Assembly: GCA_019448215.1 (NCBI GenBank)
Contig: CP080408.1
Coordinates: 434,001-498,000 of the forward strand
DNA: 64,000 bases
Source of the DNA: Thalassovita mediterranea
Lineage (GTDB): Bacteria > Pseudomonadota > Alphaproteobacteria > Caulobacterales > Hyphomonadaceae
Direction: 5' to 3'
The translations under genes were made by a program, and so were the position numbers. Of this stretch, positions 38,261 through 46,511 are shown piece by piece (the stretch's first letter is position 1; each line of letters opens with the position of its first letter). A model generated the notes under the pieces. That model saw only the letters and a list, made by a program, of their open reading frames with translations, ran no database searches and had not been told where the DNA came from.

Positions 38261-38869
38261 ATGAGACTGATCCTGTTAGCACTCCTGCCCGCCGCCCTTG
38301 CAGCTTGCGGTAATGAAGCCGGCTATAGCGGCGAAGACGGCACGATGCCGGCGCCTGGCCCTTCAATGGAAGAGGCCGCAGCTGAAGCCCAGTCAAATGC
38401 GGGCGTTTCCAGCGATATGCCAACGCCAATGGAAGGCAGCTGGGCCACATCGACTGATCGCGGCGACCCGGCCGTCAGCTTTTCATCCGAAGGTGAAACC
38501 CTGCTGACGCTGATCTGCCGCGCAGAACAGGTTGAAGGCGAAGGCAAGACGCTCGTCGTGCAGCGCGCGACCAGCGAAGGCGGCGACTCCATCGACTTCC
38601 TCACCTCTGCTGGCAATGTCAGCATCGATGCCGTCGCGCTCGAGATGGAAACGCCGATGATTGGCGGTTCGGTTGATCCTGCCACCAACGGTGTCGCAAC
38701 GCTCGTCAACGCGAATGACGCTATACGCGTCCGCTCCGGCCAGGATGAGATCGTTGTCCCCGCGGGCGAAGAGATGAAGACCCTCGTCAACGACTGTCGC
38801 CCGGAACGTCCAGAAGCTGAAGAAGAGGCTGAAGGCGAAATGGATGAAGAGGCCGAAACCGAGGAATAA
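38261..38869 (+). CDS. Lipoprotein of unknown function
   Basis: 202 residues from ATG 38261, with AAGGA upstream. The signal peptide ends in a lipobox LAAC (Cys near 16). The middle region reads like a beta-sandwich (WATSTDRGDPAVSFSSEGETLL, LICRAEQVEGEGKTLVVQR), and the C-terminus is strongly acidic (EEEAEGEMDEEAETEE). Two mature cysteines (LICR and NDCRPE) could pair. I do not recognise a named family. A strong terminator follows. Confidence 0.75.
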   Translation: MRLILLALLPAALAACGNEAGYSGEDGTMPAPGPSMEEAAAEAQSNAGVSSDMPTPMEGSWATSTDRGDPAVSFSSEGETLLTLICRAEQVEGEGKTLVVQRATSEGGDSIDFLTSAGNVSIDAVALEMETPMIGGSVDPATNGVATLVNANDAIRVRSGQDEIVVPAGEEMKTLVNDCRPERPEAEEEAEGEMDEEAETEE

Positions 38870-38891
38870 GGTTTCAGGTCTCTACATCATG

Positions 38892-38926
38892 AAGGCCGGT
38901 GCGAGAACCGCACCGGCCTTTCTTTT
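38892..38926 (+). terminator. Rho-independent terminator after the lipoprotein gene
   Basis: AAGGCCGGTGCG and CGCACCGGCCTT form a perfect 12-bp stem with a 5-base loop, followed by TCTTTT. Confidence 0.92.
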
Positions 38927-38948
38927 AGCTCCGGTGGCGACAAGCGCC

Positions 38949-39293
38949 TCAGGCGTCAGCCTTTTCCATTTGGGACTTCACGCGTTCGCTCCAGTCCTTG
39001 CCGGAGTCCCCGCCCCATAGGAGCCAGGCGATATACCCGGCCGACGGGTCGTCATCATTTCCGAAATTGTCAGCCTTTTTGTCGACCTCGTGGCGGGCAA
39101 AATAGCTGACCATCCGCTCAATCGTGTCGGGCGACAGTGATTGGCGATTCTTCAGGTCCCGGGCCCGCGCAACACCGACATCCGTGCCGCCGCGGTCAAA
39201 CTCCTCGCGAAGTTTCAGCTCCTTTTCAGCTTCATCGGCAACCTTCTTGGGCGGCTCGAAGTCGATGTCCTCATATTTCTTCGGCGTGCTCAT
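38949..39293 (-). CDS. Small soluble protein of unknown function, coupled to the Hva1-TUDOR gene
   Basis: 114 residues, charged and without signal peptide. The N-terminal half is a Lys/Glu-rich helix (EAEKELKLREEF) and the C-terminal half has DLKNRQSLSPDTIERMVSYF, HEVDK, and GYIAWLLWGGDSGKDW. I recall this C-terminal pattern from proteins in phage and plasmid-borne clusters, but I cannot name a family. Its ATG overlaps the stop of the upstream gene as ATGA, so the two are translated together. Confidence 0.7.
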   Translation of the reverse strand: MSTPKKYEDIDFEPPKKVADEAEKELKLREEFDRGGTDVGVARARDLKNRQSLSPDTIERMVSYFARHEVDKKADNFGNDDDPSAGYIAWLLWGGDSGKDWSERVKSQMEKADA

Positions 39294-39514
39294 GATGCCT
39301 TCCGAACCTCGGAATGGCTTTTGAGGACTTCTGAATCGTCGCTCTCGATCAGATAGGCCGGTTCATCTTCGCTGGCGTCGCGAGTGATGTCCTCACCCTT
39401 GATCTTCACCGTGCGCTTCTGCGTGTAGACTGACTTGATCTTGCCGGACCCGGTGCCATTGCCCCAGTCCCATTCGACCTTGTCGCCTTCATTATATCCT
39501 TTTCCCTTCGACAT
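39290..39514 (-). CDS. Hva1/TUDOR-domain small protein (DUF2945 type)
   Basis: 74 residues from ATG 39514, with AAAGGAACAG upstream; the longer frame to 39619 has no support. GDKVEWDWGNGTGSGKIKSV, TVKIKGEDITRDAS and PAYLIESDDSEVLKSH match the Hva1_TUDOR pattern (a compact five-strand barrel). The molecular function is not established. It forms a two-gene unit with the downstream ORF, overlapping by 4 bases. Confidence 0.8.
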   Translation of the reverse strand: MSKGKGYNEGDKVEWDWGNGTGSGKIKSVYTQKRTVKIKGEDITRDASEDEPAYLIESDDSEVLKSHSEVRKAS

Positions 39515-39665
39515 ATGCTGTTCCTTTGGTTGCTGTCTGCCAAGGATGAACCGGAGAACCGGCCCGCAGTTCCAGATGGCGGCGGCGAAAGCCTTGCTCT
39601 CGTCGCAGGCTGCAGGCACTGTCGCGACTGGCGGGCGGGCAGCAGATTGACGTTAGGTGGATTGA

Positions 39666-40796
39666 ATGCGGCGACGCGATTTTGTGAACGGACTGGGTCT
39701 TGCCACGCTTGGCGCCTGTGCCACCCGTCCAGCAACAGAGACATTAGCGCCGCCTGCCCCGGCCAATCCATACGCGAGCTACGTCCCGGTTCAGTCCAGC
39801 CTGTCGCGCATCACCCGCACCGTGGTCGGCCATCGCCCTTACCGGCCCACAGGCTACCGGCTGGAGACTGAAAAGCTCGGCGAGAAGACGGTGATTCATA
39901 ATTACGGCCATGGCGGCTGCGGCGTGACCATGTCATGGGGCACCGCCTCCGTCGCTGCCGATGAAGCGACCGCTACCGGCGCGCTTGATATCGCCGTCCT
40001 TGGCTGCGGCGTTCAGGGCCTCACCGCGGCCCTCATCCTGGCCCGGCGCGGCCATAACGTCACGATCTATGCAGAACAGCTGCCGCCGCACACCACGTCC
40101 AATGTTGCGGGCGTTCTCTGGATGCCGACAGGTTACTTTAATCGCTCGGCCGTCAGCCAGGAATGGCTGGCGATGAACCGAAAACTCATCCGCCTCGCCT
40201 ATTATGGCTTCCTGCCTTACGTGAACCGGCCGGGATATGGCGTCTACTGGGCCGACCACCACCAGCTTGGCCGCCGCATCCCGTCACCGCGCTACGAGCT
40301 GCCGGGCGGCGACGATATCTATCCCGCCCTTCACACGTCGACCGAGAACACGCTGTTCGGTTATGCCTATGAAGAGCGCTTCAAGGCGATGATCATTGAC
40401 CCTGATTATTATCTCGATGCCATCCTGCAGGACGCGCAGCTTGCTGGCGCGCGCACGGTGCGCGTACGCCTCGCCTCCATCAATGATGTGATGGCGCTAC
40501 CGGAGCAGACCATCGTGAACTGTACCGGCCTTGGCGCAGCTGGCCTGTTCGGTGACGACACGCTGGTGCCGGTAAAAGGCCAGCTCAGCCATCTGCTGCC
40601 CCAACCGGATGTGACCTATTCCTACGTCGCCCCCACCTCGAGCGGCGTCCTCTACATGTTCCCGCGCAAGACCGGCATCGTGCTCGGCGGCACGCATGAT
40701 GAGGGCGATGACACGCTGGAGCCGGACCCGGCCCAGATCACACGCATGGTCGAAGGCCATGCAGAGCTGGCAGCCCGGCTCAGCGCAAATGCCTGA
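39666..40796 (+). CDS. D-amino-acid-oxidase-like FAD oxidoreductase, circularly permuted, Tat-type lipoprotein
   Basis: 376 residues. The N-terminus MRRRDFVNGLGLATLGAC combines a twin-arginine signal and a lipobox. Residues about 54-92 (VGHRPYRPTGYRLETEKL, VIHNYGHGGCGVTMSWG) correspond to the C-terminal DAO signature. The FAD Rossmann motif (DIAVLGCGVQGLTAALILA) comes only afterwards, at 108-126, followed by TTSNVAGVLWMPTG, VNCTGLGAAGLFGDDTLVPVKGQ and LGGTHDEGD, which are N-terminal and middle DAO elements. The protein then stops where DAO would run into the first block. So the domain order is permuted. Substrate unknown; a periplasmic amino-acid or imine oxidation is plausible. Confidence 0.8.
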   Translation: MRRRDFVNGLGLATLGACATRPATETLAPPAPANPYASYVPVQSSLSRITRTVVGHRPYRPTGYRLETEKLGEKTVIHNYGHGGCGVTMSWGTASVAADEATATGALDIAVLGCGVQGLTAALILARRGHNVTIYAEQLPPHTTSNVAGVLWMPTGYFNRSAVSQEWLAMNRKLIRLAYYGFLPYVNRPGYGVYWADHHQLGRRIPSPRYELPGGDDIYPALHTSTENTLFGYAYEERFKAMIIDPDYYLDAILQDAQLAGARTVRVRLASINDVMALPEQTIVNCTGLGAAGLFGDDTLVPVKGQLSHLLPQPDVTYSYVAPTSSGVLYMFPRKTGIVLGGTHDEGDDTLEPDPAQITRMVEGHAELAARLSANA

Positions 40797-40815
40797 ACCG
40801 GGCTAACCGCTTTTC

Positions 40816-42048
40816 CTATTCTTCAGCGCTGGCAGAGGTCCACGCGTCAGACTGCGCCTCCACGATGGAGACGAGGTTGCCCATCGCGACATTCATGTCG
40901 ATGAGGTGCAGGCCCCAGTCGCGAAGCACATTGTTGCCAACGACCACGTCACCCAGAATATCATCGGCGCGCGGATCGCTTGGATCACCGTCGACGGTCA
41001 CCTCGAGATAAGTGTGCCCGTCGGTCTCGACGCATTCGGCAGACAACATGCCCGGCATAGCCGCATAAGGCGTCGTGATCGACTGCCCCTCTACGAAGGA
41101 CGCATTCTCGATCCCGAAGAAGCCAGACTGCGATAGACGCGCATCCAGTTCACCATCGTCGCCTGACAGCTCAGCCGGGTTCACGCAGACCGCCCGCTGA
41201 CCGTCCGGCCCCATATTCCCGAAGCGGCTATCTTCCGGCGGCGGGAAATCAGAGCGGAAGCTGACATAGCCAATGACACATCCTGTCTGATCGCCGCTCT
41301 CACACAGAGGAAATGTGCCGACATTGCCGGTATCGGCGTCAGCATACATCGTGTAGCCGATCGGCATCGCCGAGACGATCAGGTCTTCGCTATCCGATCC
41401 GATGACTTCCTCACGCAGAAGGCGCTCGACCATGCGCGCGCCCTGCGAGTGCCCGACAAGGACAACGCCGCGCCCGTCATTTTCGGTTTCGAGATATGTG
41501 TTCCACGCATCGACCACATCACCAAAGCCGAGCTCTGGGTCTGCAGTGAACTCAGCGCCGCCCATCATGCTCTGAAGGTGGGTCAGCGTGACCTGGCGGT
41601 AGACCGGCGCGAACAGGCGGCATGTCTCGCCAAATGCGCCAAACTGCGAGGCGGCAACGCGCTTCTCCTCCGGCCCGGCATAGAGGTCACTGTTCGGCGT
41701 CGAGTCGAAGGAAATCGTCGGATAGACATAGAAACAGTCGATGGGCGGGGCCTCTGCAGGCTCAAACGCCATCTCTTCAAGCGTACCATCGGCGTTGACG
41801 ACCGTGTAGCTAAGGTCTTCGGAACAGGCGTCATCTTCCTTGCCCGGGTGACAGAGCCAGTTTGACATATCGCCATAGTCAGCCTGCTCGACCGTTTGCG
41901 CCGTATCCTCAACCGCATCGGCGTCGCTCTCGCTCGCCTCGGCGACGTCATCTGCGGCCTGTTCTGGCGAAGCGCTTTCCTCTGCACCGCCACATGCGGC
42001 CAGCGTCAGGCCCAACAGTGCGATGACACTCGTCTGGATTTTCATCAA
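40816..42048 (-). CDS. DUF3089-family alpha/beta hydrolase lipoprotein
   Basis: 410 residues with a lipobox (LTLAAC) and an acidic, Ala-rich spacer (about residues 22-58). DCFYVYPTISFD and the nucleophile elbow VVLVGHSQGARMVERLL place it in the DUF3089 alpha/beta-hydrolase group. Several cysteine pairs (CHPGKEDDAC, LCESGDQTGC) suggest disulphides in the periplasm. The substrate is unknown. A second ATG directly after the first is an equally good start. It converges on the permuted oxidoreductase gene. Confidence 0.8.
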   Translation of the reverse strand: MMKIQTSVIALLGLTLAACGGAEESASPEQAADDVAEASESDADAVEDTAQTVEQADYGDMSNWLCHPGKEDDACSEDLSYTVVNADGTLEEMAFEPAEAPPIDCFYVYPTISFDSTPNSDLYAGPEEKRVAASQFGAFGETCRLFAPVYRQVTLTHLQSMMGGAEFTADPELGFGDVVDAWNTYLETENDGRGVVLVGHSQGARMVERLLREEVIGSDSEDLIVSAMPIGYTMYADADTGNVGTFPLCESGDQTGCVIGYVSFRSDFPPPEDSRFGNMGPDGQRAVCVNPAELSGDDGELDARLSQSGFFGIENASFVEGQSITTPYAAMPGMLSAECVETDGHTYLEVTVDGDPSDPRADDILGDVVVGNNVLRDWGLHLIDMNVAMGNLVSIVEAQSDAWTSASAEE

Positions 42049-42194
42049 TCAGCTCTCCCTCTAGCTATCTTTTCCCTTGAGTAACCCCGCCCATCGATTT
42101 CGAATAGTTCAAATCGGGCAAATTCTTTTTCAACCTCTCTGCGCTAGCCCTCGACTGCCTGCTGATCCCGCAGGGCTAGAGCTCAGGACCGCGC

Positions 42195-43313
42195 TTGACC
42201 GAAATCAGGACGATCATTCCCGGCGACCTTCCAGGCGTCATGGACCTTGTTGCGAAGGTCGATTTTCCATGGCGCAGTCATGCCGGCTGGCATTGGGCGC
42301 TGTTCGAAAACCCGCAGCAGGGCGACATTCCGGCCGGCTTCGTCGCCGTGAAGGAAGGCCGCGTTGTCGCTATGGTGGGCCTGCAGGCACGCGATTTCGT
42401 CTTGAACAATGAGCCCGTTAGGACGGCGACGGGCCACACCTTTATTGCTGGGCCAGAAGGGCGTGGCAGCGGCGCACGGCTGGCCAAACGCGCGATCACC
42501 TATCCCGGCCTGGCATCGGTCTATTCACTAAACAACAATGCGACCTCCGCAGGCCTCTACAAGAAGCTAGGCATGAAAGCCTGGCTGGGCGATGGCGCCC
42601 GCAACCGGATTGAATGGCCAGTCAGGCCTGCCGCAATGGGCACGGGTCTCGCCTTCTCTCGCATGGCGCGCTCTAACCGTATATACGATGCACTTTCGGC
42701 GCGCGAATGGTTCGCTGTGAAGCAAAAGCCGCTCGCAGACCATTCGCGTGAGCTTCTGCAGGCAGGCGACTGGCTCGACCCATCTGCCACAGATCACGCG
42801 CGCGAAATCAATTCCTTCGACGCAGACTTGCGCGCCAGTCGCCCAGCCTTGCCAGTCCGTAGCGCGGCCTTCTACGATTATCTGCTATCCGATCCCGACG
42901 CGCCCGGCCGTAGTGTCCTGCTCGCAACCCGGGAGGGTCCGAAAATCGCAGGACTGATGCTCGTCATCCTCAGCAAACCGAACGCTTTTGAACCTGCCGG
43001 CCTGGACATTATTGATCTGGAGCTTGCCCCCGGCGTGCCGCATGCCGCCACGGTTGCGCAACTCATCCGATCAGCGCGCAAGATCGCGCGAGCCGCGGGT
43101 GCCGCACGGCTTCGTCTTCCCTTCTCGGATCGCTTCAGCGCGCCAGACCTCAAAGGCACCGGCCTGCGCCTCCATCGCCGCTTCTCCTACGACCCCGCCC
43201 ACGCCTCATTCGCTGATCAGGAGGGCGCGTTTGCCCGGAACTGGGTGCCAACAGGGTATGAGGGCGACTTCCACTTTGCCCTGCGGGTGGCGCCTCAGCG
43301 CGCGCCCAGATAG
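42195..43313 (+). CDS. GNAT-family N-acetyltransferase
   Basis: 372 residues, TTG start with CAGGA upstream. The N-terminal 130 residues have the GNAT fold order: TIIPGDLPGVMDLV, VAVKEGRVVAMVGLQ, the acetyl-CoA loop FIAGPEGRGSGARLAK, and NNNATSAGLYKKLGMK. The C-terminal 220 residues look like a second, degenerate GNAT-like half. The acceptor is unknown. Its 3' end overlaps the stop region of the DUF418 gene by 19 bases, tail to tail. Confidence 0.75.
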   Translation: MTEIRTIIPGDLPGVMDLVAKVDFPWRSHAGWHWALFENPQQGDIPAGFVAVKEGRVVAMVGLQARDFVLNNEPVRTATGHTFIAGPEGRGSGARLAKRAITYPGLASVYSLNNNATSAGLYKKLGMKAWLGDGARNRIEWPVRPAAMGTGLAFSRMARSNRIYDALSAREWFAVKQKPLADHSRELLQAGDWLDPSATDHAREINSFDADLRASRPALPVRSAAFYDYLLSDPDAPGRSVLLATREGPKIAGLMLVILSKPNAFEPAGLDIIDLELAPGVPHAATVAQLIRSARKIARAAGAARLRLPFSDRFSAPDLKGTGLRLHRRFSYDPAHASFADQEGAFARNWVPTGYEGDFHFALRVAPQRAPR

Positions 43314-44482
43314 GTCCAGCCGCGCAGCAGGACTTCAAGCGGGCCGCGCGAAAACCTGATGCGCCAGAGGCTGGCCACCGCGATCGAACCGAAGCCGACC
43401 ACCAAAGCGATGGCGATAGACACGAAAGCCCCAACCTCGTCGTAGAGTCCCAGCCCGTAATTATTGAAGATGAGCGAGAAGAGCACGCTCTGCAGGATAT
43501 AGGCCGTCAGAGATGCGGTCCCGCCGCGCGCGAGGAAGATCTTGATACGCCCTTCTGGCTTTTCCGCCCACTTCGCGATGAGCCCCAGATAGCCCGCCGT
43601 CGAGAATGGGCTGAACAAAGTGATCACAGTCATGCCTGCCAGCATGTCCACGCTCATCATTCCGCTACCTGATGACGCCATCAGCCATCCGCCCCAGACG
43701 CTACCAGCAACGCCAATGGGCAGGAAAAACCGCCTGAGCGTTTTCCAGATTGGCTTGCGCGGATCGGAAATCGCCTCATAGCGAACAGCCGCGAGGCCGA
43801 AGACAAAGAACGACATCGCGCCGATGCCCTGCATGAACAGGCCGCCCACAAGCACCATCGACCAATCGACGAAGCGCTGGACCGAGGCATCTGCAAAGCT
43901 ACCCTCCCCGAACGCCTGACGCGCAGCATCTGCCGCTGCGGCGCTCGTCTCCATTTCCGCGGCCATCTGCTCGGGCGCAAAGGTCGCCCCCATCCAGAAG
44001 AAGCCTAGCCCCAGAAGAACGATCAGGAATTGCACCGCATATAGACCAATACCCCAGCGGATGAGCGTTTTCGCGCTCGACTTTCTGAACAGGAACAGAA
44101 AGCAGCCAAGGATCGCGTAGATCACCAGAATATCGCCCTGGAATGCCAATGCGACGTGGAGCAGGCCCAGTATCAGCAAGCCAAGTATCCGGCGCCAGTA
44201 TCGGCCCGCAAAGCCGACGCTCCGGCGCTCTGCCGCCATCATCTGATAGGCGAAGCCAACACCGAACATGAAAGAGAAGAGTGTGTAGGATTTGAGCAGG
44301 AAAAGGGAATTCACCCCGAAATAGGCCCACTGGTCGGCCCCTTGCAGGTCCGTATAGCCCGTCATCATTGGATGAGAGAAAATGGCGACATTGACCAGCG
44401 CGATGCCGATCAACGCGAAAGCGCGCGCCAGATCAGGGAAGATTTCCCGTCCGGCCGCCCGAGTTTCTTCCAGATAAGTCAT
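43295..44482 (-). CDS. DUF418 (YeiB-like) membrane protein
   Basis: 395 residues with about nine membrane segments. The N-terminal PDLARAFALIGIALVNVAIF is the family start, and the C-terminal RFSRGPLEVLLRGWTYLG is the DUF418 signature. Related proteins (YeiB, OpgC-like acyltransferase-3 relatives) are thought to transfer acyl groups across the membrane, but the function is not established. About 55 bp separate it from purQ upstream. Confidence 0.85.
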   Translation of the reverse strand: MTYLEETRAAGREIFPDLARAFALIGIALVNVAIFSHPMMTGYTDLQGADQWAYFGVNSLFLLKSYTLFSFMFGVGFAYQMMAAERRSVGFAGRYWRRILGLLILGLLHVALAFQGDILVIYAILGCFLFLFRKSSAKTLIRWGIGLYAVQFLIVLLGLGFFWMGATFAPEQMAAEMETSAAAADAARQAFGEGSFADASVQRFVDWSMVLVGGLFMQGIGAMSFFVFGLAAVRYEAISDPRKPIWKTLRRFFLPIGVAGSVWGGWLMASSGSGMMSVDMLAGMTVITLFSPFSTAGYLGLIAKWAEKPEGRIKIFLARGGTASLTAYILQSVLFSLIFNNYGLGLYDEVGAFVSIAIALVVGFGSIAVASLWRIRFSRGPLEVLLRGWTYLGAR

Positions 44483-44539
44483 GCGTCACCCTCCCCCAAG
44501 GTCGAGGAGAGTATGCCTCAATACTTCGGAATTGCGAAC

Positions 44540-45202
44540 CTAGATCGCCGACAGCAGGCTTTCGAACATGCCGCGGCCATCATCGCCGCCCTCATGCCCG
44601 CCGATTGCGCGCTCCGGGTGTGGCATCAGGCCAAGGACGCGGCCATTTTCCGACAGGACGCCGGCAATATCGCGCGCAGAGCCATTCGGATTGCCATTGT
44701 AGCGGAAGGCAACGCGTCCCTCGCCTTCCAGGCGGTCCAGAGTCTCTTCGTCGGCGACATAGTTACCGTCATGGTGCGCAATCGGGATCGTGATCTCGGC
44801 GCGGTCGCCATAGGCACTTGTGAAGGCCGAATTGCTGGTCTCGATGCGAAGCGGCTGCGGCCGGCACACGAAATCGAGGCCCGCATTACGCAACAGCGCG
44901 CCGGGCAGAAGCTGCGTTTCTGTCAGCACCTGGAACCCGTTGCAGACACCAAGGACATAGCCGCCCCGGTCTGCATGACGGCGCAGGCCTTCGATGACCG
45001 GAGAGTTCGCCGCCATCGCGCCGCAGCGAAGATAGTCGCCATAGGAAAACCCGCCAGGCACGACCACCAGGTCGAGGTCCTCAGGCAGCTCGCCATCCTT
45101 GTGCCACACCATCGCTGGCGGCGTACCCATGACCTCTGTCAGGGCCGTCTGGGCGTCGCGGTCACAATTCGATCCGGGAAAGACAATCACAGCGCTTTTC
45201 AT
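44540..45202 (-). CDS. purQ: Phosphoribosylformylglycinamidine synthase subunit PurQ
   Basis: 220-residue class I glutamine amidotransferase that supplies ammonia to Pur[31 protein letters not shown], the nucleophile loop [11 protein letters not shown], and the catalytic His-Glu in [13 protein letters not shown] are present. The usual purS-purQ coupling is missing: the 124 bp upstream carry no purS, and an opposite-strand lipoprotein gene begins there. Production of PurS must come from elsewhere on the chromosome. Confidence 0.95.
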   Translation of the reverse strand: MKSAVIVFPGSNCDRDAQTALTEVMGTPPAMVWHKDGELPEDLDLVVVPGGFSYGDYLRCGAMAANSPVIEGLRRHADRGGYVLGVCNGFQVLTETQLLPGALLRNAGLDFVCRPQPLRIETSNSAFTSAYGDRAEITIPIAHHDGNYVADEETLDRLEGEGRVAFRYNGNPNGSARDIAGVLSENGRVLGLMPHPERAIGGHEGGDDGRGMFESLLSAI

Positions 45203-45326
45203 GGCGCTCCCTTTAGCAGGATTGCGACCTCGTTGGGAACCAAAGATGTCGGTGGGATTTAATTAGCAGGTCTGGTCGGGAGGTCCGGCCCGGCTGTTAT
45301 GGATTATCCGAAGAAGGAAATCGAAA

Positions 45327-45473
45327 ATGAAGAAGATCGCACTCTCTCTCGCTGCCCTGATGACGCTGGGCACCCTCGCTGCCTGCAACACCGTTGAAGG
45401 CGTTGGCGAAGACGTCGAAGCAACTGGCGAAGCCGTTAGCGGCGCAGCTCAGGGCGCTGAAAGCGAAACCTGA
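45327..45473 (+). CDS. Entericidin A/B-family small lipoprotein
   Basis: 48 residues, starting MKKIALSLAALMTLG with AAGGA 8 bases upstream. The signal ends in a lipobox (TLAAC, Cys at 20), followed by NTVEGVGEDVEATGEAVSGA, the entericidin repeat-like amphipathic helix. In enterobacteria entericidins form an antidote/toxin lipoprotein pair; single copies are common in alphaproteobacteria with unknown role. A strong hairpin lies just after the stop, and the gene diverges from purQ. Confidence 0.88.
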   Translation: MKKIALSLAALMTLGTLAACNTVEGVGEDVEATGEAVSGAAQGAESET

Positions 45474-45488
45474 TCTTTGATGATCAGA

Positions 45489-45517
45489 GCGCGTCAGCAG
45501 CACGCCTGCTGACGCGC
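45489..45517 (+). terminator. Hairpin after the entericidin gene
   Basis: GCGCGTCAGCAG and CTGCTGACGCGC form a perfect 12-bp stem with a 5-base loop 16 bp after the stop. No T-run follows, so termination efficiency is uncertain. Confidence 0.7.
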
Positions 45518-45560
45518 CTGTCTGGAAGCTCATGGCCGGCTCTGGCATAAGGGGCAGGTC

Positions 45561-46511
45561 ATGAGCTTTCGCGTATCTGCCTTCTATAAATTTGTCCCCT
45601 TCGCTGACCCCGAAGCGATTCGCGCCGATATCGCAGCGCGCTTCGAGACGCTTGGTATTCGCGGCACGGTCCTGGTTGCGGCTGAAGGCCTGAACGGTAC
45701 GATCGCTGCCGAGGGCGACGCGCTCGATGAGGCCATGTCATTTCTTTGCGCGCTTCCCGGTTGCGACACTCTCGAACACAAGGAAAGCCACGCCGAGACG
45801 ATGCCCTTCTGGCGCCTGAAAGTGCGCCTCAAGCAGGAAATCGTCACCATGGGCGTGCCGGGCACGGACCCGAATAACCTCGTCGGCACTTATGTGGACC
45901 CGGAAGACTGGAACGCGCTCATCACCGACCCTGACACGGTGCTGATCGATACGCGCAATGATTATGAGTACGGCATCGGCACGTTCGAAGGCGCGATCGA
46001 CCCGAACACCGCGACCTTCCGCGAATTCCCTGACTGGTTCCGCGACTTCCGCGCAAAGCTGGAAGCCGAAGGCCGCAAGCCGAAAGTCGCCATGTTCTGC
46101 ACCGGCGGCATCCGCTGTGAAAAGGCGACCAGCTTCGTGAAGTCCGAAGGCCTTGATGAGGTATTCCACCTCAAGGGCGGCATCCTGAAATATCTCGAAA
46201 CTGTCCCGCAGGCCGAAAGTAAATGGCAGGGTGAGTGTTTCGTATTCGACCAGCGCGTCTCGGTCGGTCACGGTCTCGAAATCGGCGATTATGAACTCTG
46301 CCACGGTTGCAAGCGCCCGGTCAGTGAGGCTGAGCGCCGCGATCCCCGCTATGAGGAAGGCATCTGCTGCCCGACCTGCCACGACACCGTCACCGATGAG
46401 CAACGCGCCCGTTTCGCCGAGCGCCAAAAGCAGGTCGAACTCGCGAAGAAGCGCGGCGAAACGCATATCGGGCGCAAGAAAGCAAAACCGGCCAACACCG
46501 ACGCGTCATGA
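45561..46511 (+). CDS. trhO: tRNA uridine-34 hydroxylase, rhodanese family
   Basis: 316 residues. TrhO (YceA) makes 5-hydroxyuridine at tRNA position 34 using oxygen. An N-terminal ferredoxin-like domain (FYKFVPFADPE, LVAAEGLNGTIA) is followed by a rhodanese domain with VLIDTRNDYEYGIGTF and the active-site loop MFCTGGIRCEKATS. The C-terminus has two CxxC pairs (CHGCKRPV, CCPTCHD), a zinc-finger-like addition typical of the family. It overlaps the next gene by 4 bases. Confidence 0.93.
   Translation: MSFRVSAFYKFVPFADPEAIRADIAARFETLGIRGTVLVAAEGLNGTIAAEGDALDEAMSFLCALPGCDTLEHKESHAETMPFWRLKVRLKQEIVTMGVPGTDPNNLVGTYVDPEDWNALITDPDTVLIDTRNDYEYGIGTFEGAIDPNTATFREFPDWFRDFRAKLEAEGRKPKVAMFCTGGIRCEKATSFVKSEGLDEVFHLKGGILKYLETVPQAESKWQGECFVFDQRVSVGHGLEIGDYELCHGCKRPVSEAERRDPRYEEGICCPTCHDTVTDEQRARFAERQKQVELAKKRGETHIGRKKAKPANTDAS

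Noticed and set aside
44156-45262. 368-codon open frame opposite purQ and the DUF418 gene
   Set aside because: Spans two genes in antisense; no recognisable motifs.
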